64,000 bases of DNA from Lethocerus indicus. Taxonomy: Eukaryota; Arthropoda; Insecta; Hemiptera; Belostomatidae. The notes beneath the pieces were generated by a model. It was not told where the DNA came from. It made no database searches and saw nothing but the letters and a program-made list of their open reading frames with translations. How positions within the stretch are numbered: the stretch's first letter is position 1; every line of letters starts with the position of its first letter. Shown here one piece after another: positions 34,142 through 45,700 of this stretch. The translations under genes and the position numbers were made by a program. The stretch lies in the NCBI GenBank assembly GCA_019843655.1, contig JACDQD010000001.1:44547659-44611658 (forward strand), read 5' to 3'.

Positions 34142-36542
34142 GCCTTTTAGCAATTAGAGAACAATTCAATCGTTCCACGTGAAAATTTTACGCACTGAAT
34201 CATTATTTCTATCTGGGTTTGGTGTATTAATTGAGCGATTGAATCGAGAACGCGCCTTTAGATTTGCTATTACGAATGAACAAATTGATGCGAGGGAATT
34301 ATTTTTGTTTTCTTATTTAGACTAGCGTCAATATTTGGGTTTTTATTAGTATTGTAATCCGACATATTTTCATTTCGAGTTGCGAAACCCTGCAATCGGT
34401 GTTTGGAATCGAGGCCACGCGGATTATTTCATGGGGCAATTTTACCTTTGCTCTTTATGTTGATTCGGAAGTTGCTTGTTCGACTGGTTTTTTTGGTTTT
34501 TGGATATTATCAACCACGACGCAGAAATATTTTAGTCGTGCCAGCGGCAGTATTAATTTAGTGTCCAATCGGCGTATGGCTAGGTTCGATTTATTATTTC
34601 GATTTTTATAAAGTCAATATTATCAAATATTCCCTAGAAAATTAAAAAGTTTGCGCTATTAATTTAAATGAAAATTGTATTTGAATTTCGAAAATACGTG
34701 TTATAATTTATTGGAGACAAGCCTCTAATGAGTGAAAATGCTAAAGATGGGTCTTAACGGTACACGCCGATATAAATAGTCCATTGCGTCATAGCGTGGA
34801 TCATGAGCTTAATGCTGTTTACATTAGATAAAATGCAGCCTTTTTATTTCCCAGCGGCTGTTATAGAAAATTTTCTTCTTGTGCCACTCATCTTCAGGAC
34901 CAAAGAAACAAAGCTTTCATATAAATTTACGAATAATACATGAAATAGAGTACAAGAAACGCCATCTACAATTGTATGTATAGTCAATACCCGAGTTATC
35001 GTTGTTATTCGAGTTATTCTGTTGCTAATTAAAACCGACAATGAATTTCGCCCCCGAATTACACATGCACAATAATTTATTCTTGAGGCCGAATATGTGG
35101 ATACACTAATAATAATTGGGAATCTGCGTATTCCTGATTTGAATGTACGTACCTCGAATTTATAATTAATTGAATACAATTACAATTGCTAAATTGGGTT
35201 TGAAGTAACTGTCATTCAAGCTTTGTATATTGTCAGTGGTACATGGGTCTCGCACGTTCCTGTTCGATAAAACAAATATCGGATGCAATTGATAGGAACT
35301 TGTCGGGCATAAGGGCTTATCCCCTTCATTGCTGAAAAAAGAACAGAGGTTGGGAACTAAATAAAAATTAGAGGCAGAAATAAAACTACATATGGTTTTA
35401 TGCAATAAATAAAAAGTTACAAATAATATCCACGCGCATATCCCGGAATAAGAATTGCTCAAGTTTGTTTGGCTTCCGTTATTGTTATTCGTCTTCGGAT
35501 ACGGCAAAGTGAAAATTGCTGCTGGAATAACATTTCCTCTGGGGGGAGGGAAATAAATTGTATTCTTTCCGGCCACCTATTGTGCACTTTCTATTGCCGA
35601 ATGCGTAGTGTCCTTTGGAACACCCACGCCTCCCCCATTCCGTTATATCCGCCCGTAATATCTCGACTTTTGAAAGGGGGCAAAAAATAGACCAAATGGT
35701 TATGCCTCTATCGACGCGACATTTCGTTGGGACGCCGGCTGAATAATTCAACTGCTCAGGTGGGACCGAAATTTCCTCGTTGACCGCGGGCCGTGATTTT
35801 ATTACGTGTTTCTTTTATACAACTACATCAGCCTTGAATAGTGGGAGTATTTGAGCCTCGAATAAAGAGGTAAAATATCCTAATGATTTGAAAAATAATA
35901 CATCAATAAAAAAAATGGAATGATATAAATGGAAATAATAAATAGATTCTAATTAAATCTGACAATCACGAAAAATGAACGAACCTTGATTATAAACAAT
36001 TGGAGATAATTTTGATGGTTTTCATAACGTTTTCTAAAGGCACACTTGATAGCCGATACCGCCCACTGAGAAAATGTTTGAGCTCCGATAACGACGGTCT
36101 TGTTCCAACATTAAACTATCGAATATCGAAATATATATATTTATTTAAAAACATCCACTGCGGTTAGGATATTTGCAGTTGATTTTGAATCCTTTAGTTT
36201 GTATTTTCCGGCGGTGAATTTTTCAGTAATGATTGATAAAATCAGAAAATTGCAAGAGATTGAGGTTCTGTGAATACATGAGAAATTAAATTATGAATTA
36301 GGAAAATTTTAATTATTAAGATTTTATTCCACAATTAAATATAATCTGGTCTCGTTTTTCATTGTTTCCAGTACATTTATGCTTCATTAATAACGAAATA
36401 TAGGAATGTATAAATGAAATCTCTGGTTCTTGGCTAGAAGTTTTTCTTTCAAAGATAGGCCGTGACAGAAACCAAAAAGGAGTTTATCCTTCAAACCAAA
36501 TTTGAAATCCTCACATTTCAGTATAGTCGATCGGCCTTAATC

Positions 36543-36810
36543 TCACCTTAATCAGATCTTAAACCACCTTAATCCACACTAACCCACATTAATCCACATT
36601 AATCCACATTAATCCACATTAATCCACATTAATCCACATTAATCCACATTAATCCACATTAATCCACATTAATCCACATTAATCCACATTAATCCACATT
36701 AATCCACATTAATCCACATTAATCCACATTAATCCACATTAATCCACATTAATCCACATTAATCCACATTAATCCACATTAATCCACATTAATCCACACT
36801 AATCCACCTG
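36543..36810 (+). repeat. 10-bp minisatellite (TTAATCCACA)n
   Basis: About 26 tandem 10-bp units. The central units from about 36588 to 36800 are identical, and units at both edges are diverged (for example ACCTTAATCAG, CACACTAACC). Each central unit carries TAATCC; I count 23 on the plus strand. TAATCC is the core site of K50 homeodomain proteins (Bicoid, Otd/Otx class). The 10-bp period is close to one helical turn. Confidence 0.97.
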
Positions 36811-36849
36811 TGAAATTATTTGATACTCACTAACTTTATATCCGCTGTA

Positions 36850-36980
36850 ATGCTGTGGGAAGAACCCCTGTGGGCAGTGGTTAACCCCCTGGTATTCCGG
36901 GATTATTCCTTTGTTTGTTCTCACCGTAGCATTACGCTAACTTACCAGAAACTGGTCGGTGATAATGTAAGGTAGTTGAT
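36850..36980 (+). repeat. Dispersed repeat family A, copy 2
   Basis: GTAGCATTACGCTAACTTACCAG and TGGTCGGTGATAATGTAAGG (in pieces) match the copies at 13480 and 43480. It lies directly right of the minisatellite. Confidence 0.4.
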
Positions 36981-37135
36981 GGCGGTACGAAACATCTATC
37001 GGACTAATCGAGTAGATGAATTCTGTACATGAAACCCGATGTCGCGCGGAGATGAATCGAATTTGAATTGGTAGAGCGTTGATAGAGCGGCGTTCTATCG
37101 ACAGGAAGCGGGCATGATTTTGAGAGGACGTCCGG

Positions 37136-37157
37136 TCTCAGGGCCCTTGCCCTGAGA
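37136..37157. other. Perfect 9-bp hairpin with a 4-nt loop
   Basis: TCTCAGGGC and GCCCTGAGA are separated by CCTT. A weaker inverted repeat (GATAGA/TCTATC) lies about 60 bp to the left. The function is unknown and there is no T-run. Confidence 0.6.
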
Positions 37158-37399
37158 TAAAATGCCCTCGGAAAAATGCCGCCGCGAAAAAGCGAATTCG
37201 ACTATATTTCCCGCCGGGGCGCCCGCGTTTCCACAGAGACATGGACCACAGTCGCCACAGGCCAATTCGGAATTTCAATTAATCCATTTCCAGCGACCCG
37301 CTCTATAATTGAGAACTGTTTTTATATTTGAGAACAAATGAATATGTACACGAATCGGGATTTTACTTTACAATAATATTTAGTTGAAAATTATCATTT

Positions 37400-37825
37400 C
37401 TATAACACAGATTCGTATTAATAGATCGCAATTATTACTTACGAACAAATTATTAATTTACAACTGCCTTCCACCAAACGGCCCAAATCCTACAGAATTC
37501 AATCATTACAATCTACCGTCCCTCCTAAAATTATTAACGTCACGCCTTATGTTTCTGACCGCACGATCCAGTCCGATTTGAAAGTCCCATTCGTTCATGA
37601 ATAAATCCTTCCTTTCAAAACTATTTCATCACTACAATCCTTCGATTAGACAGCTCTCCTGGCGCCGCCTTAAGAGGAAATGGCCATGTGATTTCCTTAC
37701 TATCTAATAAGGGCTGGAGCCGAAGTAACGTCAGTGGGTGGTCAAAAGTACGTCTATATTATTAAATCGCACTGTCACTACATATAATTGTAGTCGTGAT
37801 TCAGAATTAAAAAAAATGGTATCGT
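37400..37825 (+). mobile_element. Jockey-type LINE, decayed C-terminal end and 3' UTR
   Basis: Plus-strand pieces read TNKLLIYN, VTPYVSDRTIQSDLKVP and RRLKRKWPCDF. They parallel NKLSIYKA, YVSNRTIHNDLNIP and RRLKRR in the LINE at 4070-5610. The 3' UTR ends TCACTACATATAATTGTAGTCGTGAT...AAAAAAA. Stops and a deletion interrupt it. It is of the same subfamily as 33751 and 44395. Confidence 0.65.
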
Positions 37826-38811
37826 ATAATTTATCAATCTGATCATATTTTAAGGGTAATTGACAGAACTATATTGTTTCAATTAATATTGTCCGGCATA
37901 TTTCAGGAAAGGCGCTGTTAAATAACAGTTGATACACTTTCCTGTTAAAAGTAATCCTGCTTCTTGTAATTAATATAGTCTTTAAACTGTAGGAAGCCGG
38001 TTTCGTAACGGTCCGAAATACTTGAGGATTATTATTCCGAGGCAAAACAGAAATTATTTTTATCTTCCTGTCGCGGCCACGTGACCGCCTACCGTAGGCA
38101 TCTCGCTTACATAATGCTCAGACAAATAGAAAGCATTTCGAGCGAGATAAGCCGCGAAGTGCGCCGACGCCGAATTCCTCTAACTGCAATAAGAAAACAG
38201 TTATCGGATTTTCACTTCCCGCGTCCATTTACATTTTAAGTTGTGTCGGTACCTATCAGGGTCAAGCAGTTGGCTCGGCTCTCATTGAACGCGCCTTCGT
38301 ATAAAAACAAGTGATAAGCGTTGGATAAAATTTCACACTCCGAATTTCGTCCATTGTTGATAAAGGAACGCAATTTAATATTCCGTTTATAATTCGCTCA
38401 TTATCCTGTTGGAAGATAACATTATTGACGACGGGGTCGCGTTCCTACTGTAGATGTTACTTTGTACGTAGATTTATTTGCTGAAATATTAAGTTGATTC
38501 TACATCTAATCGACATGACATGTTCATGACATTTGGAGTATTAGATATTATTCATTATTTGTGTGTTATGTGATATCAGCTCTTAGTCCGTTCAAATTAA
38601 GGCCGGAATTGTACCTGCGCCTAACCCTTTAATATTTATACTGCTCACCCCTGTATGGAAGGAGATCCGTAAAATTTTATACTTTTATTTTGTATAAAAA
38701 CATTTAGACTTGCTCCTTATGTCAATATCTGTTCCAACCGTTGTACTTTGTATAGAAGAAAAATAATTAAGTCGTAACATTGTTTTACACATTACAGTAA
38801 TAATAATGAAA

Positions 38812-38840
38812 TTTTTTTTATTTCTGTTTCAGGTAAGAAA
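38812..38840 (+). promoter_or_regulatory. Recursive splice site (zero-length exon, ratchet point)
   Basis: A pyrimidine tract (TTTTTTTATTTCTGTTTCAG) is fused directly to GTAAGAAA, with the junction at 38832/38833. This combined 3' and 5' splice site is the signature of recursive splicing in long insect introns. It lies 18.1 kb inside the intron of the CrebA-like gene, on its strand. A second donor, CACAC|GTAAGT, lies at 38862, defining a possible 29-nt RS-exon. Confidence 0.7.
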
Positions 38841-40177
38841 ACAAAACTTGCTATATCACACGTAAGTCACTAAGTGGTGAAAGGCCCACCTATGGAATAT
38901 TGTTCCTGGAGGTTTGTTGGATTTTTTAAAAATAATAAACGAACGTCTACACATAAATTCTGTCGTATCAGACTAATAGTAGGTCAAATTAAAGGCACAT
39001 TTTATTTTAATATAATGTTTTATTAAGTTTAAAAAAATATCTTTTCCTCGACTGAATTATGGATGCAATTAACGCAGACACATACACGCACCATACAAAT
39101 GATTATAGTATAGTTCCCTTAAGAAAAGAGAACAATTTCCTCTACGGAAGGCCGGAAGTACATTGCTTCTTCGACTGGGATCCGCGTTCTCTCGTTCACA
39201 TGGCGTTATCCAACGCCATGGACTTTCTATTGGATAATTATTAACTATTAAATTTTTTAACGATGTTGCCAACGCATTAAAACTAATAAAGATAGGACAT
39301 AATAACAAAAAATTTATCGTCGACCGTATTCTATATTCTATAATTCGTTGATTGGCACTAACATTCACCGAAGCAATAGGCCCTGTCTCCAACAATCGAT
39401 GAATGCGCTAGTTAGTAATTAATGTTCCCTTCTTCTATAAGGATAAGGTTTTTTCCATACCCGTTTATTCTTCTGCAATAATGCTGTAATTGTTTAATCG
39501 CACCCTGTGTTACCGGCCGTGGAGAGAGTTCAGTACAAGTGAGGACTAATTGGAGAAGTCGTGGCTGGGTCGAGTGTCATGGCCGAACAACGAGCTAACG
39601 GAGTGCTACTGACCGTGGGCAGAGTGGAGAGAAGTCCTGGATGGAATTTCCAGGAGAAGGACAGAGGTCAGTCAGAGGTCACCCGGTCACGTAGGCCCCG
39701 GCACAGATGAGCGGCTCTCATCTAACTTTGGCAACCTTCCTCCGTGACTTTGGTTACAGTGACATTCTAGTGACTGCCTTTGCTTATGTTCCCGGACAAT
39801 TAAAGAAAAAGACTGCTCGAATAAAGAGATTCCTTAAAGTACGGATATAAGAATAAACGTAGGGCATCCGGTCTCCACTGTTACTGCGACCGACACGCGT
39901 AGGTGTCTCACTGGTCGCTGACAAAATGCAACTGGAGACGAAACCGGTCATAAAGACACACGAGATCCTCGAATTATAAGACCGATGTTCATATTTCTAT
40001 ACAAAAACATTTCCTTTACTTATTGGCGTTTAAAACTTTACTTAACATTTTAAAAGTTAAAATAGTTAGAATTTTCGCTCTATCAATTTTACTCCAGGTT
40101 TATATATTTTTTGGGACTTGCGAATCTATCGAGACAATATAAGTTGAATACCGTTACAAGAAAAATAACAGACTTTA

Positions 40178-40206
40178 TACGGATCTTTTGTCTTATAGGT
40201 AGGTTT
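40178..40206 (+). promoter_or_regulatory. Weaker candidate recursive splice site
   Basis: TCTTTTGTCTTATAG is fused to GTAGGTTTG at 40198/40199. The acceptor is good and the donor moderate. It is only 1.4 kb from the stronger site, so it may be an unused or alternative ratchet point. Confidence 0.3.
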
Positions 40207-42842
40207 GAAGTAACTGGTCGGAGAACGAGCCGTCGCTCGGAGCTCGCGCAGAGCCTTTGTAAAGTATGCGTGGAGATAGACAGATCAATTTCCCTTATAG
40301 CTTTCTAATCGGCGCAAACCACCCCACTCTCGCTTTCACCGCCAATTAGCGATGAATTCCTTTTACGCAAGGAGCAGAAGGATGGACGCGTTCCTGAAAC
40401 CCCCCGCTGTCGTACCCCGAAACACTCCCGGCACCGAGCTCAGAATGTCACGGCCTTAACGCAAACCGACTTCGCAATTTGAACAGCTGAAACAGTGAGT
40501 TCAGTTATGAGGAAATACGAGTCGTTAGGACGTCCATCATTTCGGATCGTGTACAAATAATGTCGATCGTTTATTAACCTCGATTGGGAACCGTTGCATC
40601 GATCAATATAAGCGATCGATTGTCCGTATTTGGTACGAATTTGCCTGCTCTTTGACTGCGTAATATTTCAATATAATACATGCCGGTTGACTTTGGGAGA
40701 TAATGTAGTTTATAGCATCGAGGTTTAACACAAGTATAAAGCACGTCTGCTACTGACCCAGTATCCGGTCACTCCGTAATAGTAATAAGGGTTCGGTAAT
40801 AGAATACAATATAGATGAATCAATAGTGTTTTATTGCATTGAACCGGAGTAGACAGTCGCCTCACTAATTTACAGTGAACATTCTAATAAATTTAATACG
40901 TTCTCTCGCACCAATTAGAATAAAAAGAATAAACGGTGGAATAATTTATAAGAATAAATAGTTAGTGTGTGGTTTAATTTTATTCACATTTTTATTGAAG
41001 AGGAAAAGAAATGTAATTGACAATGTTTAAGCTAAGCGGCCACGTAATTACGTGGTTGTGCCGTCCCCGTTCAATTGTACTCGACTAACTTACTGAATTT
41101 CCAGTGTGTGCAAAGAAATTCACGGGACTTGGGACTTCATTTCAGGTTAGGCTAAGGCATTAGTGTCTCCCTGGGAGCGGACTATTTATCTTGTGAGGGG
41201 GTGGGGGAGCACGGATTCCTTCACGATCACGGAGACCAGTGTTAACGACCCCGGCGACGATTCACTTGCCTTCTATTTAGTCTAGCGCTCGAAATCCCTC
41301 TATAAACCCCTAACGTCGTCGAATCGAAATTCAATTCTTTTTCCGACTCCAATTTTTAAAATTACCTATAATGACAGTTCGATGATAACAAAAATGTACT
41401 TTTGACGGAGAATCCATCCATCGATGATACTTCCGCTAAATTCCCATGTATGATATATTACATGCTTTCATTGTAAACTGCACAGTTGAAATGATCGTTC
41501 GTTTACTCTTCTTCTAAACAAAGAGTTCATAGCTGCTTTGGGGGATATATATTCACTCAATTGTATCATTAAAAACCGACATATAACGTCCGAATAATAA
41601 TATCGGAATTTTAAACATGAAATGAAGGGTCAAATTGACGGGTTCCATAAACCTAGCGTTAATAATCTTCATTTCGAGAAACCCCTTATTTTCTTTTAAG
41701 ATATCAAAATTTGTAACCGGGAGAAATCTTCGACAAGCAACTTCAGGTGCAACATTGATCATACAAATTTTAACGTGTCGATTGACATTGATTTTAGCTT
41801 GCAGAATGGCCGTCGGTTGAGGCTCGATTGATGCATTATTTGTGAGCACACTAGTCACAGTGTCATTGATCGAATTACAGGCCCTTTCGTGTTAATTAGG
41901 ATTTCTCGCCGTCACTAGTGACAGTCAGATAAATTCTGTTCGCCCGGAAGCCCTCCCTTATGTCTCATATATATAATGATATATGAAACATATCAGACAG
42001 CGTTTTAAGATTTAAACGCTTTCGGTTTAAAGGCTAATTATAGAACTCGCTGTCTCTCCATTCGGACGTTTTGAATGTTCGGCAAATTTTCTCGCTCCCA
42101 GGTATTGTAGTCTAATTTCTAAAATTAATTGGACTGAAAATAGGAGCCGGTGAATGGCTCTCTATTGAGATTACGCATTCTTTGATGAAATCATATGGCA
42201 CAAACACGCTAAGACATAGGCAACCTGTTTACTTATCATTTCATATTAAATTCGTGATATTTATTTATTTAAGTTATTCTCCCGAGTGTTATTATAGAAA
42301 TAGGTAAATGCTTCTTCTCTGTTTTTATTTATTTCAAAAAATGTACGTACAATTTATATTGTCTCGTTTTAAATAATGAGATTAACGCGTAATTGTATGA
42401 TCTAGAAACTGTTTCCTCGTCTTTATTAAAGATAAAATTTAAGGAATTCGGAGTAATTTTTACAAATCATATTATAGGTTATAAAATAAATCGGCGAGAA
42501 AGCTGAATACAATTTACGCACCTGATCATTTCTCGGGACTTGAAAATGGTGCAACTTAAGTACTTGATCGAGCTTCGGAGCTAGACTGAATCCAGGAATG
42601 TTCAGAGGTAGCATGGGAGGGGGGCGAGCCGACATCGATTATTCGCGCGTGCCGACTTTTAATATTGGACAAAGTTTTATGAGAGACTTAAAATATCCGA
42701 ACGGAGGATAGGGAACTTCCAATTAGGAAGCGGAAATGGGTTTTCTCTGACGGGTCATAGCGCCGGGACAAAACCGTAATCCAACTTCTCGTCACCAATA
42801 TCATAATGCTCGCTGATAAGTTTCAAATCGCACCACTCGCGA

Positions 42843-42930
42843 CGGTCTCAACACACCGACAGTGGACGAATTTATAAAATCCCGATTCCCAAGGTTTCAT
42901 TTCCTGGCAGAAAGTATGGGGACGTCGACA
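42843..42930 (+). mobile_element. Small LINE relic
   Basis: It reads LNTPTVDEFIKSRFPRFH, parallel to LNIPTVDEVAKSCFLKFH in the LINE at 4070-5610. Flanking sequence is too decayed to set limits. Confidence 0.6.
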
Positions 42931-43479
42931 TTTTAACACTTTTCTAACAGGCCTTCGCAGGTTTACAGTTTGGGGTAACAGGATTTAGAGTGGCCCGAAC
43001 CCGATCCCGTGCAGTTTGCCTAATGGAATTCCAATGTCCGCGTGTAATGCATTTCCGGGTTGTGCGAAAAGAAGCGAGATGGATTTTTATCTCCGTTCTA
43101 ATTGTCAAGTTATCAGGGCGATCCGGGCGACTTCATTCGTCCGACGAATTATTGACCAATTGACTCGGCGGGAATGGGGCCTCTATTGCCGGCCAGACGG
43201 CCGCTAATCCCACTTATTTCTTCCCGAATTATCCCTTCAATTCGTAAAACTGCGGTCGAGGCCGGTGAAAAAACCGTTCTTAAAATCAATTGTATATCTA
43301 AGACTCGGAACAAGTTAGTCTTGGGTCTGTTAAACTTATCAATATTTGCGTAAAATTGTGCAAATTAGGTTTTAATGAAATTAATAATTGAAGGATTGTA
43401 ATTTTTTCACTCACACCGAATAGGTTGATTTTCAAATTCAGATGGGCATACATATTGGGGAAATCACGAATTGCCAGGA

Positions 43480-43760
43480 GCAAAGGGCAAAACCCTGCCA
43501 GTGGAGCCCTCTCGGGTGGTTTCCAAACACGAGGAAAATCGCGGAATAGCGGGGGCCCCTGTAATATTACGCGATCCTACCTGTAGTTTGTGGTAATTTA
43601 AGATTACATTTTAAATAAGGTTAATTTAAATTTAGTGCGAAGTCTGGAGTCAGTACTGATACTGCCACAAGTGTTATTTAACACGCTGTGTTGTAAAAGG
43701 ACAGTTATGGAATGGAAAATAAGAACAGATTTTTTGTAGGATTTATCGTTTTTCGTCTTC
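43480..43760 (+). repeat. Dispersed repeat family A, copy 3
   Basis: GTAATATTACGCGATCCTACC, TGTGGTAATTTAAGATTAC and ACAGATTTTTTGTAGGATTT (in pieces) match 13480 and 36850. Confidence 0.45.
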
Positions 43761-44394
43761 CACGCCTGACAGAATGCTTCCGGTATGAATAACTGTATTA
43801 CTGTTGGAGCGCTAGTGGCGATGGCGAAAAGTCAAAACTTCGCCAAAAATCAAAACCTAAAAGAATTTATCCCTATAGATATGATGCTGAGAAGTCAGGA
43901 TTTCTGTAAGCGAAAGAGGTTGTAGTGAATCCAAAATAAAAGTTAAATACACGACGGCGGGTGAGACCTTGGCAGTACCGTTGGGGCGATAGTGATGGGG
44001 GTAATTCGAAGAGAAACTTAGTTTGGGCCAAGCGCATAAGTCCCGTCTGTCACGAATTGTAGGAATTCTACCTTTTTTTAATGTTATTTTCAAATCGACT
44101 GCAGTATACCTGCAACGTTGAAAATAACGCGGCGGTAATATGCGAGAAAATGGGTTCTTCAAAAACACTAGATTCGACAAGAAGATTATGCCACGGGGAG
44201 TGGAGTACAACCGTGTTCGAGTAGCAATTAAGCTGCATTGCCATGGAAAATAATTGGAAATTCGAAATTGTTCTTCCTCTCGACAATGAGTTAGCGCCGG
44301 AATTCTCCGTCGTTTTTGGTAATTTAGTGTCGGTCTACACGGATATAATGTAAAGCACATTGTAAATTAAGTACATTAAGTTATTGTTACTGTC

Positions 44395-44850
44395 TTTCCA
44401 TAATTTATGGATGATTATTTTATGGATTTAAAACGGAACTTTAAGCCGTCTAACTCAAACAAAATTCAATCATGCAATCTATAATCATAAAATTGTTAGC
44501 GCCCCACTTGATGTTTCTAAATGGACAGTGCCATTTCGATTGGAAAGTCCCGTTCGTTCATGAACTAGCATCTTCCCTACATAAATCCTTCCGTTCAAAA
44601 TTATTCCATCAATCCTATCCTTTAATTCGACAGCTCTCCTGACGCCACCTTCCTCCTTCTCCCGAGCGCCGCCTTAAGAGGAAACGGCCACGTGATTTCC
44701 TCACTATCTAGCAAGGCCTTGAGTGGGAATACCGTCATTGGGTGGTCAAAAGTACATTTGTGTTATCAGATGGCACTGTCGCTAAATATAATTTTTAAAA
44801 TTGTAGACGCGCCTTAAAAATACAAAAACGGAACGTTAAAAACCATACGG
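44395..44850 (+). mobile_element. Jockey-type LINE, decayed C-terminal end and 3' UTR
   Basis: It is closely similar to 37400-37825 across AAATTCAATCAT, TGAAAGTCCC-TTCGTTCATGAA, CGACAGCTCTCCTG, GCCGCCTTAAGAGGAAA and GTGGTCAAAAGTAC. Its 3' UTR is CACTGTCGCTAAATATAATTT. It keeps an extra segment (about 44640-44670) missing from the 37400 copy. Confidence 0.65.
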
Positions 44851-45529
44851 TTCTTACGTGTTCCTGTGGGCCGAAAAACAACAGTTCCGTTATCTAAATA
44901 GGTTCCTGTGTGTGTCAGGATACGCCTCTTTTCAAGGAAAAGGTTATTCCACTACCGGTTTTACCTGTTCCCAATTTTATCAGTTTATACGGCACACAGG
45001 TAAAAAGACCCTTGCTTCCGGTCTTCGGCGTCTATATTGCTCACAGGGGCCCATGTTGCTGACCCTTCAGAAATATGTGGTTAAAAGTTTCTATTTCTAC
45101 TATCCTATTTAGTTTTAATTTAGACCGGAAGAAACCGGCTTTTTTTTTAAATTTCATATTCTAATGTCCCACTTAAAAACGTCGATACAATTTTAAAATC
45201 AGTTACTTTTATCCTTCGGGTAAATTCGTGTTATTTATTATTATTCGTAAGAAAAACTTATAATAACGTTGTATAATTAGAAGCAAGCACAACGTTAGTC
45301 GTGGGTTTTATTCAAAGCGCAATCGTCTGGTGTAATTCGTTCGCTCAGTATTTTTGTTTTATTTTCCGACGCATTTTTTTAAGGAACTCTTATTTTATTT
45401 CTGATCGACAACAGTGTCCTAGCCGATCGAAATCGAGCAACAAGTTCTTTTAACGATAGAAATAAATTAGGATCAATCGATATAATTTTACCCTCAGAAG
45501 AGGTCGGAGAAGTGGAGTAATTTTTTTCG

Positions 45530-45700
45530 CTTGATCCTCCATTTCGGCTGGTATGTGCGAGAGTTCTGCTCTCAATACTGCAGGGGGCTGGTTCATCAGC
45601 GTTTCGTTCCTTCCCATATTGGGCCCATTCCCGCCGTCAGCTTCTTACCGCGAATCTTCGCCATCGACACTCCTCCCCGCTTCACGTCGACGACGACCAA
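45530..45700 (+). repeat. Dispersed repeat family B, copy 3
   Basis: The best preserved of three copies: GGCTGGTATGTGCGAGAGTT, CTCTCAATACTGCAG and CCCATTCCCGCCGTCAG. No terminal repeats were seen. Confidence 0.5.

Noticed and set aside
41131..41150. TTTCAG|GTTAGG and similar fused sites (also 42101, 22801)
   Set aside because: The acceptor part is passable, but the donor (GTTAGG, GTATTG, GTTAAA) is too weak to call a recursive splice site.
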